From: Oscillospiraceae bacterium | GTDB taxonomy: Bacteria > Bacillota > Clostridia > Oscillospirales > CAG-272 | Direction of reading: 5' to 3' | Length of the DNA: 64,000 bases | Assembly: GCA_015065385.1 (NCBI GenBank) | Contig: SVQK01000044.1 | Location: forward strand, 1-64,000 | In this document: positions 28,261 to 37,599 of the stretch, one piece after another | Numbering within the stretch: the first letter of the stretch is position 1 | Layout of the letters: every line of letters starts with the position of its first letter | Made by a program: the position numbers and the translations under genes | The notes under the pieces: model-generated | Seen by the model: the letters and a program-made list of their open reading frames with translations, nothing else | The model's database searches: none | What the model was told of the DNA's origin: nothing

Positions 28261-28293
28261 AGGGGCAGAGGAAAAAGCACTCTCTCCGGGAGC

Positions 28294-28323
28294 TTGACAG
28301 GGCAGCGGGGCGCGTGCTATAAT
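28294..28323 (+). promoter_or_regulatory. Sigma-A type promoter
   Basis: TTGACA-N18-TATAAT. Confidence 0.7.
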
Positions 28324-28328
28324 GAAGG

Positions 28329-29909
28329 ATGAAAAACACATTCCGAGGAGTTCTCCGATCCATGAAGCCCATCGCCTCCCGCGTCCTCACCGTCCTGCTC
28401 TGCGCCCTTCTGCTGTCGTCCTGTGCCGTGAATCTGAGACCGTCAGACCCGTTTTCGGATGCCGAAACCGTTCCGACTGTTCCGGACGTTCAGTCGGATC
28501 AGAACACGCCCGATCCCGTACCGGAACCGGACCAGGAATCGGAGACCGAGGCGGAGGAGACCGAATCCGCGGAAACGGATCCCCCCGAATCTCCGGAGAA
28601 CGGGACGGAGGAGCCCGAAACGGAGCCGAACGTACCGGAGACTGCCGAACCCGAAGCGCATGAAGAAGCGGGGGAACCCGAAACTCGGGAGACGGAAGCG
28701 CGGGATCCGGAACCCGAAAAGACCGATCCGCCCGAACCGGAGCAGTCCGAGCCCGAAGCGGAACCGGAGCCCGATCCAGAGCCTTCCGCAGAATGGACCT
28801 TCGGCACGCGCGAGGGGGACGTCTGGCGGAACGAGGCGGCGGGAGTGCGGTTCGTGCTGCCCGGGGACGACTGGATCTTCGCGGGAGAAGCGGAGCTGGA
28901 CGCCGCCAACAGGGAACTGCCCGAAGGGACGCTTTACGACATGCAGGCGGTTTCGGAGGCCGGATCCAGTGTGCTGGTTATGGCGCGGCGGGTGCCGGAT
29001 CCGGAGGACGGAGAGGAGCCCGTGACCCTCGCGGAATACGCGGCGATTCTGTCCGACGGGATGACGGAGAGCGGCGGGGAAGAGGCGTCGATCCGCGCGG
29101 GGGAACCCGAAACCGCGGACTTCGCCGGTTCCTCATGGCTCCGGGTGGAATACGGCATGACGTGGTTCGGGACCTATGAGAGCCGGAGCGTGTGGTACAC
29201 CCGGGAGGAGGACGGCTGGTTCCTGACCGTTGCGGTAACGGCCTCCCCGGCGGACTGGCTCGACGCGGACGGGATCCTCTCGATGCTTACCGCCGCCGAC
29301 GTTCCACTGCCCGTGAAGCCGGAGAAGCCCGCCGAGCCCGAGCCCGAGCCTCCCCGGTTCCGCTGGGGGAGCGACTCCGTAGAGAATGGCGTCTACCGAA
29401 ACGAATTTGCCGGTATCACGGTGCGGGCGGCGGACGGCTGGACGTTCATGAGCGAAAAGGAGCTGGCGAAGCGGAATGACCTCCATGTGGCGGCGGATGC
29501 GGACAGCGCGGCCATCGCGGAGGCGGAGGATAAGGAGAACGCGCGCTGCGTCATGCGTCTTTCCAGCGCGGACGGCGCGGCGATGGAGCTGTCCTTCATC
29601 CGGCTGGACACCTTCGGCGCGGAGGGAGACTGGGAGAAATACGCCTCCTTCCTCGCGGAAAGCCTGATCGAAAGCGGGGAAAAGGCCGGATTCACCATGA
29701 GCGCGACCGACGGGGAATGGGCGGAGATGGCCGGGCAGCGCTGGTTCGCGCGGATCGTCACGTTTTCGAGCGGCGGATACGCGGTGGGACAGCAGATGCT
29801 TCTGTGGCGTCCCGTCGGAGGCGAGCTTGCGGAGCTGACGCTGGACAACGGCGTCTGGACCGACCGTTCGCTCTCCTCCATGCTTTCCATGATCGGAACT
29901 GCGGAATAA
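28329..29909 (+). CDS. Lipoprotein with acidic linker and two tandem related domains, function unknown
   Basis: Lipobox VLLCALLLSSC; E/P/T-rich linker; duplicated unit EGDVWRNEAAGVRFVLPGDDWIFAGEAEL / ENGVYRNEFAGITVRAADGWTFMSEKEL. An internal Met (nt 28362) may be the true start. Confidence 0.75.
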   Translation: MKNTFRGVLRSMKPIASRVLTVLLCALLLSSCAVNLRPSDPFSDAETVPTVPDVQSDQNTPDPVPEPDQESETEAEETESAETDPPESPENGTEEPETEPNVPETAEPEAHEEAGEPETRETEARDPEPEKTDPPEPEQSEPEAEPEPDPEPSAEWTFGTREGDVWRNEAAGVRFVLPGDDWIFAGEAELDAANRELPEGTLYDMQAVSEAGSSVLVMARRVPDPEDGEEPVTLAEYAAILSDGMTESGGEEASIRAGEPETADFAGSSWLRVEYGMTWFGTYESRSVWYTREEDGWFLTVAVTASPADWLDADGILSMLTAADVPLPVKPEKPAEPEPEPPRFRWGSDSVENGVYRNEFAGITVRAADGWTFMSEKELAKRNDLHVAADADSAAIAEAEDKENARCVMRLSSADGAAMELSFIRLDTFGAEGDWEKYASFLAESLIESGEKAGFTMSATDGEWAEMAGQRWFARIVTFSSGGYAVGQQMLLWRPVGGELAELTLDNGVWTDRSLSSMLSMIGTAE

Positions 29910-29915
29910 AAAAGA

Positions 29916-29957
29916 CCGCGCGGTGTCTCCCGGAAAAGGAGGCCGCGCGGATTTTGT
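29916..29957. terminator. Bidirectional terminator between convergent genes
   Basis: CCGCGCGG...CCGCGCGG (each self-complementary) flanked by A-rich and T-rich runs. Confidence 0.65.
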
Positions 29958-29969
29958 CTGTCTGCGGGA

Positions 29970-30677
29970 TTATTTCGTGAAGCCGGGGAAGAAGAGACCG
30001 CGGGAGATCTTTCTCGGCAGGACGTTTTCGGATTCCTTGTCCGCGGAGGAGATCACCGGGGGGGTCTGACCGACGGGGACGACTTCCGCCGAACCGTAGG
30101 ACAGGACGGGCTCGCCGAGGTCGGGACGGATCAGCAGGCATTCGCCGAAGGTGAAGCCGGTTTCCGACGCGCTCGTGAATTCGATCTTGTAGAAGGCGTA
30201 TTTTTCAGCCTTTTCCCAGCCGCCCTCGGGTTCGGTGATGTTGAGGATGCGCCAGTCGCCGGTCCTCACGACGGGAAGGGCGAAGGAGAGGGGCGTCCAT
30301 TCCTTCTCGGTGGAATCGTTCGTGCCCCAGACCCGGACGGTCAGCTGCGCCTCGTTCTCGGAAGAGGTGATGAGCGCGACGGCGGAAAGCGCGGTCGGGA
30401 ATCCGGTGGCGGCGCGGAGGACGACGGAGGTCCCTTCGCCCTTCAGGTCCACATCGACGGAGGTGTCCGCCTTGCCGTCGAACAGCGGGGAGGTGTCGGC
30501 GGTGAAATCGGCGACGGACGAGGTCACGGCGACGGGCGCCATTCCTTTCGCCACGACGGGAATGGGCTCGGCCTGCTTGAGAAGCGCGGGAGAGGCGTCG
30601 GTGAACACGGCGGACGCGGACGTCGCCATGAGAAACGCGGCGGCTGCGGCGGTGAGGGTGCGGAACAGGGTTTTCAT
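29970..30677 (-). CDS. Secreted protein of unknown function
   Basis: Signal peptide MKTLFRTLTAAAAAFLMATSASA; single-frame 235 aa. Confidence 0.7.
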   Translation of the reverse strand: MKTLFRTLTAAAAAFLMATSASAVFTDASPALLKQAEPIPVVAKGMAPVAVTSSVADFTADTSPLFDGKADTSVDVDLKGEGTSVVLRAATGFPTALSAVALITSSENEAQLTVRVWGTNDSTEKEWTPLSFALPVVRTGDWRILNITEPEGGWEKAEKYAFYKIEFTSASETGFTFGECLLIRPDLGEPVLSYGSAEVVPVGQTPPVISSADKESENVLPRKISRGLFFPGFTK

Positions 30678-30844
30678 GATGCGGATAAAACCTCCGAGAT
30701 TTGTTTGATTTTGTCCTATCATAGCACATTTTTTCCGTTTTTGCAAGAGAGCGGACGGAAATGTAATATTGTTGCACGCGGATTTCGGAGGGCGGAGCCG
30801 TGTAAACGATTTGTAAATTTCCGCCCCGGCGGCTGACGCCCGCT

Positions 30845-31510
30845 TTGGGGAATGCTATAATAAACGAAATCAACGGTCGGGAGGTCGGGATCATGGGCCA
30901 TATTCCGAAATCGGACACAGCCTCCATTCCGGTGCTGTCCTTCGAGGAGGCGCTGGAGCGGAGGGAAGAGAGCGCGGCGTACGACCGGGAACGCTGGCTG
31001 TATGTCCCGGATTTTTACTCCGAATACCGGTACATACTGGGCACGCGAGGGAGCCGTCCCCTCATCGCCGTGGGGATCAATCCCTCCACCGCCGCCCCCG
31101 ACGCTCTGGACAACACGCTCAAATCCGTGGAGCGGATCGCGCTCGCAAACGGGTACGACAGCTTTCTCATGTTCAACGTCTACGCCCAGCGCGCCACCGA
31201 TCCGGACGCCATGGAACGGGAGCTCAATCCGATCCTGCACCGGGAGAACATGAAGGCGTTTTCCTATCTGCTGGATCTGGCCGGTGAGACGCCGGACGTC
31301 TGGGCGGCATGGGGGACCATCATTCTCAAGCGTCCGTGGCTGGCGGACTGCGTGCGGGACATGGCAGCCATCGGACGGGAGCGGGGCGCGCGCTGGTTCA
31401 CCTGCGGAGCGAGATCCAAAAAGGGAGGCCATCCCCACCATCCCCTCTACCTGAAAAAAGACGCCCCCCTCGAACCCTTCGACGCGGACGCCTATCTGAA
31501 TACTCTCTGA
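30845..31510 (+). CDS. DUF1643 domain protein
   Basis: YRYILGTRGSRPLIAVGINPSTAAPDALDNTLKSVERIALANGYDSFLMFNVYAQRATDPDAM...WAAWGTII. True start may be an internal ATG. Confidence 0.85.
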   Translation: MGNAIINEINGREVGIMGHIPKSDTASIPVLSFEEALERREESAAYDRERWLYVPDFYSEYRYILGTRGSRPLIAVGINPSTAAPDALDNTLKSVERIALANGYDSFLMFNVYAQRATDPDAMERELNPILHRENMKAFSYLLDLAGETPDVWAAWGTIILKRPWLADCVRDMAAIGRERGARWFTCGARSKKGGHPHHPLYLKKDAPLEPFDADAYLNTL

Positions 31511-31558
31511 GAAAGATTAAAATTCGATAAGAATATATCGAATAACAATAAAAACAGA

Positions 31559-31587
31559 TTGACAAAACAGGAAAACGGCGGTATAAT
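31559..31587 (+). promoter_or_regulatory. Sigma-A type promoter
   Basis: TTGACA-N17-TATAAT. Confidence 0.75.
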
Positions 31588-31654
31588 AGAGCCATCAGGC
31601 AGCGGCTGGCCGGAGGAATTTTCCCAACGGGAGCCGAAGAAAGGAGCGAATCCA

Positions 31655-32635
31655 TTGAAATCAGATGAAATCCGTCCGCTTGAGGACGAAACCATCCGGA
31701 CGGAAAACCCGCCGTCCGACGCCGAAGACCTCGGAGAACCCGGAGAATCCGAAGGACCCGGGGCGGAATCCGTTTCCGAAGAGGAGAGCGGAGGCACGGA
31801 GGAAAAGCCGCGGACCGAAGAGCGGGCGGGCACGGGAGACGAGGTTTTTCCGGCAGCTCCGGCGCATCCCGCGGCGCAGGTTCCTCTCTCCCCTCAGGCG
31901 GCGGAACCGACCGGATCCACACCGGCGCCCGCGGCTCTACCTGCTGTGGGTTGCTATGGACTGACCAAGGTCTACGGCTCGACTCCGGCGCTCGAGGGAC
32001 TCGGGATCGAGCTTCCCGCCGGCAGGATCATCGGCCTGCTCGGTCCGAACGGCAGCGGCAAGACCACGCTCATCAAGATCCTCGCCGGTCTTCTCACGCC
32101 CACGGCCGGGGAGGCGCGGATCTACGGGCAGATCCCCGGGACCGCCACAAAATCCATGGTCTCCTACCTCCCGGAGCGGATGTACTTCGATCCGGGCATG
32201 AAGGTGGAGGAATGCGTCGGCCTGTTCCGGGATTTTTACGCCGACTTCGACGAAGGACGCGCGCGGGCCATGCTGTCCGTTCTGAACGTGCCGACGGACA
32301 AAAAGCTCAAGTCCCTGTCCAAGGGGACGAAAGAAAAGGTGCAGCTCGTGCTGGTCATGTCCCGGCGGGCGAAGCTGTATCTTTTGGACGAGCCCATCGG
32401 TGGCGTGGACCCCGCGGCGCGGGATTTCATCCTGTCCACCATCGTGGCGTCGCATGATCCGGGCGCGACCGTTCTGATCTCCACCCACCTGATCCGCGAC
32501 GTGGAGCCGATCCTCGACGGATTCGTCTTCCTCGGCGGAGGGCGGTGCGTCATGAGCGGGGAGGCGGAGGCTGTGCGGAAGGAATCCGGCAAATCGCTGG
32601 ACGAGCTGTTCCGGGAGGTGTTCAGATGTTTCTGA
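31655..32635 (+). CDS. ABC transporter ATP-binding protein with acidic N-terminal extension
   Basis: TTG start after AAAGGAG; GLLGPNGSGKTTLIKILAGLL, LSKGTKEKVQLVLVMSRRAKLYLLDEPIGGVDP. Confidence 0.88.
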   Translation: MKSDEIRPLEDETIRTENPPSDAEDLGEPGESEGPGAESVSEEESGGTEEKPRTEERAGTGDEVFPAAPAHPAAQVPLSPQAAEPTGSTPAPAALPAVGCYGLTKVYGSTPALEGLGIELPAGRIIGLLGPNGSGKTTLIKILAGLLTPTAGEARIYGQIPGTATKSMVSYLPERMYFDPGMKVEECVGLFRDFYADFDEGRARAMLSVLNVPTDKKLKSLSKGTKEKVQLVLVMSRRAKLYLLDEPIGGVDPAARDFILSTIVASHDPGATVLISTHLIRDVEPILDGFVFLGGGRCVMSGEAEAVRKESGKSLDELFREVFRCF

Positions 32636-33462
32636 AACTGTTCAAATACGATTTCAAAGGACTTGGCCGCTGGATGTGGCCCGTGATGATCGGCATCGGC
32701 GGCGCGGCGGTTTTAGGGTTCCTCAACACCCTGTTCCTCGGGGGGACCTCCCGGTTGGATACCTCGTCCGCCGGGGCCTCCGTGATGCTCATGTCCGCGG
32801 TCGGAGGGACTGCGCTTGTCGCAATGGCTCTGGCGGCGGCGGTCACGGTGATTTTCGTGCTGATCTTCGTGAAGTTCTATAAATCCATGGTGACGGACGA
32901 GGCGTATCTCACCTTCACCCTCCCCGTGACCGCCGGGCAGCTGATCGGATCGAAATTCCTTGCCGCGGCTGTCTGGACGCTGATCGGCGGAGTTGTGATC
33001 GCCTGCGCGTCCTGTGTGATCGCCGCGGGACTTCTGATTTCGGGAGGCCCCGAACTGCGGGAGGATTTCTTCTGGATACTCGGCGACGTAGCGGATACCC
33101 TGCTCGAGAACCTCGGAACGGTGCTTCTCTTCTTTCTGTTTTCGCTGATCCGTTCCATCCGCGGGTATTTCCAGATCACCTGCGCGATCCTCTTCGGCGC
33201 GTCTGTCGTGCGGAAGTACAAGGCGCTGGCGGCGGTGGGCATGGTGCTTGCCGTGAACTTTGCCGTGAACCTCATTCTGTCGGTGTTCGGCGCGGCCGGC
33301 CTGTTCCCGCTGGTCTTCGGCATGGATTACGGCTTCGGCGCGGGCGGATCGCTTTCGCTTGAGTCCGTCCTCTGGATCCAGATCGCCGTGGACGCCGTGC
33401 TCGTCGCCGTCTTCTGGTGGTGGAGCTGGCACATCGCCAAAAAGAGCGTGAATATCGAGTGA
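32626..33462 (+). CDS. ABC transporter permease-like membrane protein
   Basis: Start overlaps the ATPase stop; multiple TM segments; MFLKLFKYDFKGLGRWMWPVMIGIGG. Confidence 0.8.
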   Translation: MFLKLFKYDFKGLGRWMWPVMIGIGGAAVLGFLNTLFLGGTSRLDTSSAGASVMLMSAVGGTALVAMALAAAVTVIFVLIFVKFYKSMVTDEAYLTFTLPVTAGQLIGSKFLAAAVWTLIGGVVIACASCVIAAGLLISGGPELREDFFWILGDVADTLLENLGTVLLFFLFSLIRSIRGYFQITCAILFGASVVRKYKALAAVGMVLAVNFAVNLILSVFGAAGLFPLVFGMDYGFGAGGSLSLESVLWIQIAVDAVLVAVFWWWSWHIAKKSVNIE

Positions 33463-33524
33463 CCGTCTTTGTCCGAAAAACATCCCGCTTCTCCGCTTTC
33501 CGGGGAGGCGGTTTTTCTGCGCTC

Positions 33525-33553
33525 TTGACAAAGCCCGCCCGCTCTGCTATAAT
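33525..33553 (+). promoter_or_regulatory. Sigma-A type promoter
   Basis: TTGACA-N17-TATAAT. Confidence 0.75.
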
Positions 33554-33598
33554 ACCATCCGACATCTCTGAAATCTGTAAAAGAAGGAGTTTTACAAA

Positions 33599-34270
33599 AT
33601 GGAAACCAATTTCAGGCGGATCCGGGACATCGTGTCCATCAAGCGCACCATCTGGTCCAATTACGATAAATTCCGCACGCTCGGCGTGTTCTATGAAGAG
33701 CGGAACGAAGTCCTCGACCGCATCTGCCAGATGAGCGAGGAGGAGATCGCGTCCATCGCCGCGGACTGCCGTGAGGGGGGCGTCCGGTGGAGAAGCTTCA
33801 CGAAGTACATGAACAAGGCGGAGAGCGCGCTGCTCGGGGACCGCGAGATCGTGGACGGATCCCAGGAGGAGAAAAGGCTTTTTGAGACGATCGGCGGCGT
33901 CCCGGCGGAGGAGTTTGTAAAGATCCGCGAGACCGCGTCCGGCGCCCTCGTGTCCTTCAGCGTCACGGGGACCTTCGACCTGCTTCAGAGGGGGAACCGG
34001 AACGGCTGCTGCGAGATCCGCGGGCTGAATGTCACGCCCGAAACCGAGTTTACCGCGGTGAACGAGCTTCTGCCGTACTGGGAGGATCGGTATTCCATCG
34101 CGCTCAAGAGTCCGGAGCTGTCCTTTGCCATCGCCGCGGAGGACCCGAAGATCGGAAAGAAGGGCTCCGCCTGCGTCCGCCTGTACGTTCTCGAACCCGG
34201 CCGCGCCGCCGTGGACGACCTCGGCAAGTACACCGACACCTCCGCCCTCACCCTCTGGATCAACCCGTGA
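33599..34270 (+). CDS. Hypothetical protein
   Basis: 223 aa with AAGGAG RBS and own promoter; no family recognised. Confidence 0.65.
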   Translation: METNFRRIRDIVSIKRTIWSNYDKFRTLGVFYEERNEVLDRICQMSEEEIASIAADCREGGVRWRSFTKYMNKAESALLGDREIVDGSQEEKRLFETIGGVPAEEFVKIRETASGALVSFSVTGTFDLLQRGNRNGCCEIRGLNVTPETEFTAVNELLPYWEDRYSIALKSPELSFAIAAEDPKIGKKGSACVRLYVLEPGRAAVDDLGKYTDTSALTLWINP

Positions 34271-34467
34271 CCCGCGTTGGGCCGGACGGTGACGCGATTT
34301 AGCACAATTCCGGAGCCTGCGGAGGGCCGAACTTCTCCCCTTTCCCCATTGTTTCGCCCCGGGGAGTGTGCTACAATACCGGAGGAGATCGGACGCGCCC
34401 CTGCATCCGCGCTGCCGAATCCTTCGTTTTTCAACCAAAATCTCTCTATATGCGGTGGAGTCTTGTC

Positions 34468-35250
34468 ATGGGAATGATCTGCAATCTTCACGCCCACACC
34501 GTCCGGTGCAACCATGCGTCCGGCACGGAGCGGGAGTATCTCGAAAACGCGCTGGCCGGCGGGCTCAGGATCTTCGGATTCGCCGACCACGCCCCCTACC
34601 CGTTCCCCGGCGGCTACCGGTCCGGATTCCGGATGCGGGTGGATCAGACGGAGGACTATGTGACCACGCTGCTCGCGCTCCGGGAGGAATACCGCGGGCG
34701 GATCGACGTGAAGATCGGCTACGAGGCGGAGTACTACCCGCGCTTTTTCGCCGACTTTCTGAAAAACATCACCTCGTACCCGGTGGACTTTGTCATCATG
34801 GGTCAGCACTTCATCGAGAACGAGGTGGAAGGGAAGTACTCGGGGCGCACCACGGAGAGCGAAGAGGATCTCGCCCGGTATGCGGATCAGGTGATCGAGG
34901 GGATGGACACCGGCGTCTTCACCTACGTCGCGCATCCGGACCTCATGAACTATGTCGGCTCCCCCGCCGTGTTCGAGAAGCACTACGGACGGCTGATCGA
35001 GCACGCGAAGAAGCTCGACTTGCCGCTTGAGATCAACCTTCTCGGCATCCGCGATCACAGGGCGTATCCCCACGACCGGTTCTTTGAACTGTGCGGGGAG
35101 ATGGACGCGCCGGTCTGCATCGGCTGCGACGCCCATTCCGCGGACGTGGCCTACGACGGGCCCTCCTATGCCGCCGCCATGGAGATGAAGGAAAAGTTCG
35201 GCCTGCGTATCATCGACTGCCCGACCCTCGTGCCGGTCCGCGCCCTCTGA
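34468..35250 (+). CDS. PHP-domain histidinol-phosphatase family protein
   Basis: NLHAHTVRCNHASGTEREYLENALAGGLRIFGFADHAPYPF...FTYVAHPDLMNYVG...CIGCDAHSADVAY. ORF extends upstream to 34366. Confidence 0.88.
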   Translation: MGMICNLHAHTVRCNHASGTEREYLENALAGGLRIFGFADHAPYPFPGGYRSGFRMRVDQTEDYVTTLLALREEYRGRIDVKIGYEAEYYPRFFADFLKNITSYPVDFVIMGQHFIENEVEGKYSGRTTESEEDLARYADQVIEGMDTGVFTYVAHPDLMNYVGSPAVFEKHYGRLIEHAKKLDLPLEINLLGIRDHRAYPHDRFFELCGEMDAPVCIGCDAHSADVAYDGPSYAAAMEMKEKFGLRIIDCPTLVPVRAL

Positions 35251-35257
35251 AACGGCT

Positions 35258-36163
35258 ATGGCGGACAAAACCGTAACGGGGAGCGGAAAGAACCGGGCTC
35301 CCCTCTGCATGCTCGCGGCGTCCCTGCTGTTTTCCCTCGGCGGGATGCTCGTCAAGCTCGTGCCGTGGCCTCCCATGGCGATCAGTTGCGCCCGGTCCGT
35401 GATCGCGGGGATCGTGCTCTTCTGCTACATGAAGCTCCGGGGACACCGGATCGTGGTCAACCGGGCGGTTCTGCTCGGCGGGTTCGCCATGGGCGCGACG
35501 TCCACGCTCTATGTGATCTCGACCAAGATGACCACCGCGGCCTGCGCCATTCTGCTCCAGTACACGGCCCCGATCTTCATCATCCTGCTCATGTGGGCGA
35601 TCTTCAAGGTGAAGCCCACGGGACTGGATATCGGCGCGACCTTTGTGCTGCTCTGCGGCGTGGTCCTGTTCTTCGCGGACTCCCTGCGGGGCGGGGCGGG
35701 AACCATGGCCGGCAACATCACGGCTCTGGTCTCCGGCGTCACATGGGCGCTGGTCTTTATGATGAAGCAGTGGGACGGAGCGGACAATCTCTCCTCGGTC
35801 TTCTTCGGGTGCGTGTTCTGCGCGGTCATCGGGCTGCCGTGGATGTTCTCGGAGGGCGTGGTCTGGACGGCTCCGGCTGTGGGCGGCATTCTCGCCATCG
35901 GGCTGTTCCAGTTCGGCGCTGCCTATGTGTTCATGGCCGAGGGGCTGGAGCGGACGCCGCCTCTTGCCGCTTCGCTGATCAGTATGCTGGAGCCCGTCCT
36001 GAATCCCATTCTCGTCGCGCTGACCGTCGGGGAGAGAGTGACCGGGCTTGCCCGTGCGGGAGCCGTCGTGGTGGTGGGCGGGGTGCTCGTTTACAACCTG
36101 CTCAAGGCGAAGGCGGAAGGGGAAGCCAAAGTTCAAATGCCTCCGAGGCGGAATGCTGACTGA
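35258..36163 (+). CDS. DMT superfamily (EamA) transporter
   Basis: ten-TM-like EamA repeats; CMLAASLLFSLGGMLVKLV, CAILLQYTAPIFIILLMW, SLISMLEPVLNPILVALTVGE. Confidence 0.9.
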   Translation: MADKTVTGSGKNRAPLCMLAASLLFSLGGMLVKLVPWPPMAISCARSVIAGIVLFCYMKLRGHRIVVNRAVLLGGFAMGATSTLYVISTKMTTAACAILLQYTAPIFIILLMWAIFKVKPTGLDIGATFVLLCGVVLFFADSLRGGAGTMAGNITALVSGVTWALVFMMKQWDGADNLSSVFFGCVFCAVIGLPWMFSEGVVWTAPAVGGILAIGLFQFGAAYVFMAEGLERTPPLAASLISMLEPVLNPILVALTVGERVTGLARAGAVVVVGGVLVYNLLKAKAEGEAKVQMPPRRNAD

Positions 36164-36195
36164 GAAGCCCGGGGACTGAATTCGAATCGAACCTC

Positions 36196-37569
36196 ATGAA
36201 ACAAGCAAACAACCGCGCGGTTCTGGATCTCACCTCCGGTCCCGCGCTGCCCCTGATGCTGCGGTTCTGCCTGCCGATTCTGGCCGGGAACCTGATGCAG
36301 CAGTTTTACAACATGGCAGACGCCGCCGTGGTGGGAAAACTCGTCGGAACGAACGCGCTGGCGGCAGTCGGAGCGACCGGAGCCCTCACGTTTCTGGTGA
36401 TCGGATTCGTGAACGGGATCTGCGCCGGATTCTGCATCCCCGCCGCGCAGGCATTCGGACAGGGAAACCGCCCCCTTCTGCGCCAGTGCGTCGCGCACAT
36501 CGTCCTGCTCGCCGGGATCTCCGCCGTGCTCCTGACAGCCGCGACCTCCCTTCTGCTCGACCGGATGCTGACGCTGATGGCCTTTCCTCCGGATATCTAC
36601 GCGGACGCCCACGCCTATCTGCGGGTGATCTTCGCCGGGATCCCCGCCACCATCGCCTACAACACGCAGGAGGGCCTGATGCGGGCCATGGGGAACAGCA
36701 GAACGCCGCTCTTCATCCTCATGGGCGCATCCGTGACCAATATCCTTCTGGATCTGCTTCTGGTGGGCGGGGCCCGTCTCGGCGTCCGGGGAGCGGCCAT
36801 CGCCACCATCGCGTCCCAGATCCTTGCCGCCGCGGCCTGCTTTGTCTACATCCGGCGGGTCTATCCCGATCTGCGGCCCCGGCGCGGGGAGACGAGACTT
36901 GACGGACTGCTGGCCCGGCGTCTGATCCTGTCCGGCCTGCCGATGGCGCTGCAATATTCCATCACCGCCGTCGGATCCGTGCTGATCCAGACCGCGGTGA
37001 ACGGACTGAGCACGACGGTCATCGCCTCGGTCACCGCCGCGAACAAGGTGCAGACCTTTGTTCATCTGCCGTTTTCCACGCTCGGCGTCACGATCTCCAC
37101 CTTCGTCGGGCAGAATATGGGCGCGCGCAGATTCGACCGGGTGAAGGACGGATTCCGCTCCTCCATGAAGATCGCGGTGATTTATTCCATCGGCATGGGC
37201 GCGTTCATGTTCTTCTGCGGGGCGTATGTCTCCCTGATCTTCCTCGACCGGGGCGACCCGCGGTTAGACGAGCTTTTGTCCGTGATCCGGGAATTCCTCC
37301 GGATCAACTGCCTCTTCTACATTCCGCTCGGCGTGCTGACCGTCTGCCGGTTCACGCTGCAGGGGATGGAGCACGGCGTGACCGCAATGTTTGCCGGGGC
37401 GTTCGAGATGGCAGCGCGGGCTGTTGTGGCGACGGTGTTCGCCTCGCGGTTCGGGTTCCGCGCCGTCTGCTTCGCCAATCCCGCCGCGTGGATCGCCGCG
37501 TGCGTTCTGCTGGTGCCCGCCTGCGCCGTCGTGTTCCGAAAGGCGGAGAAGAAGACCGGCGCGATCTGA
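36196..37569 (+). CDS. MATE family efflux transporter
   Basis: LPLMLRFCLPILAGNLMQQFYNMADAAVVGKLVGTNALAAVGATG...QAFGQGNRPLLRQCVAH. Confidence 0.95.
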   Translation: MKQANNRAVLDLTSGPALPLMLRFCLPILAGNLMQQFYNMADAAVVGKLVGTNALAAVGATGALTFLVIGFVNGICAGFCIPAAQAFGQGNRPLLRQCVAHIVLLAGISAVLLTAATSLLLDRMLTLMAFPPDIYADAHAYLRVIFAGIPATIAYNTQEGLMRAMGNSRTPLFILMGASVTNILLDLLLVGGARLGVRGAAIATIASQILAAAACFVYIRRVYPDLRPRRGETRLDGLLARRLILSGLPMALQYSITAVGSVLIQTAVNGLSTTVIASVTAANKVQTFVHLPFSTLGVTISTFVGQNMGARRFDRVKDGFRSSMKIAVIYSIGMGAFMFFCGAYVSLIFLDRGDPRLDELLSVIREFLRINCLFYIPLGVLTVCRFTLQGMEHGVTAMFAGAFEMAARAVVATVFASRFGFRAVCFANPAAWIAACVLLVPACAVVFRKAEKKTGAI

Positions 37570-37599
37570 TTTTCCCATATCACCTTCAAGGAGACGCGT

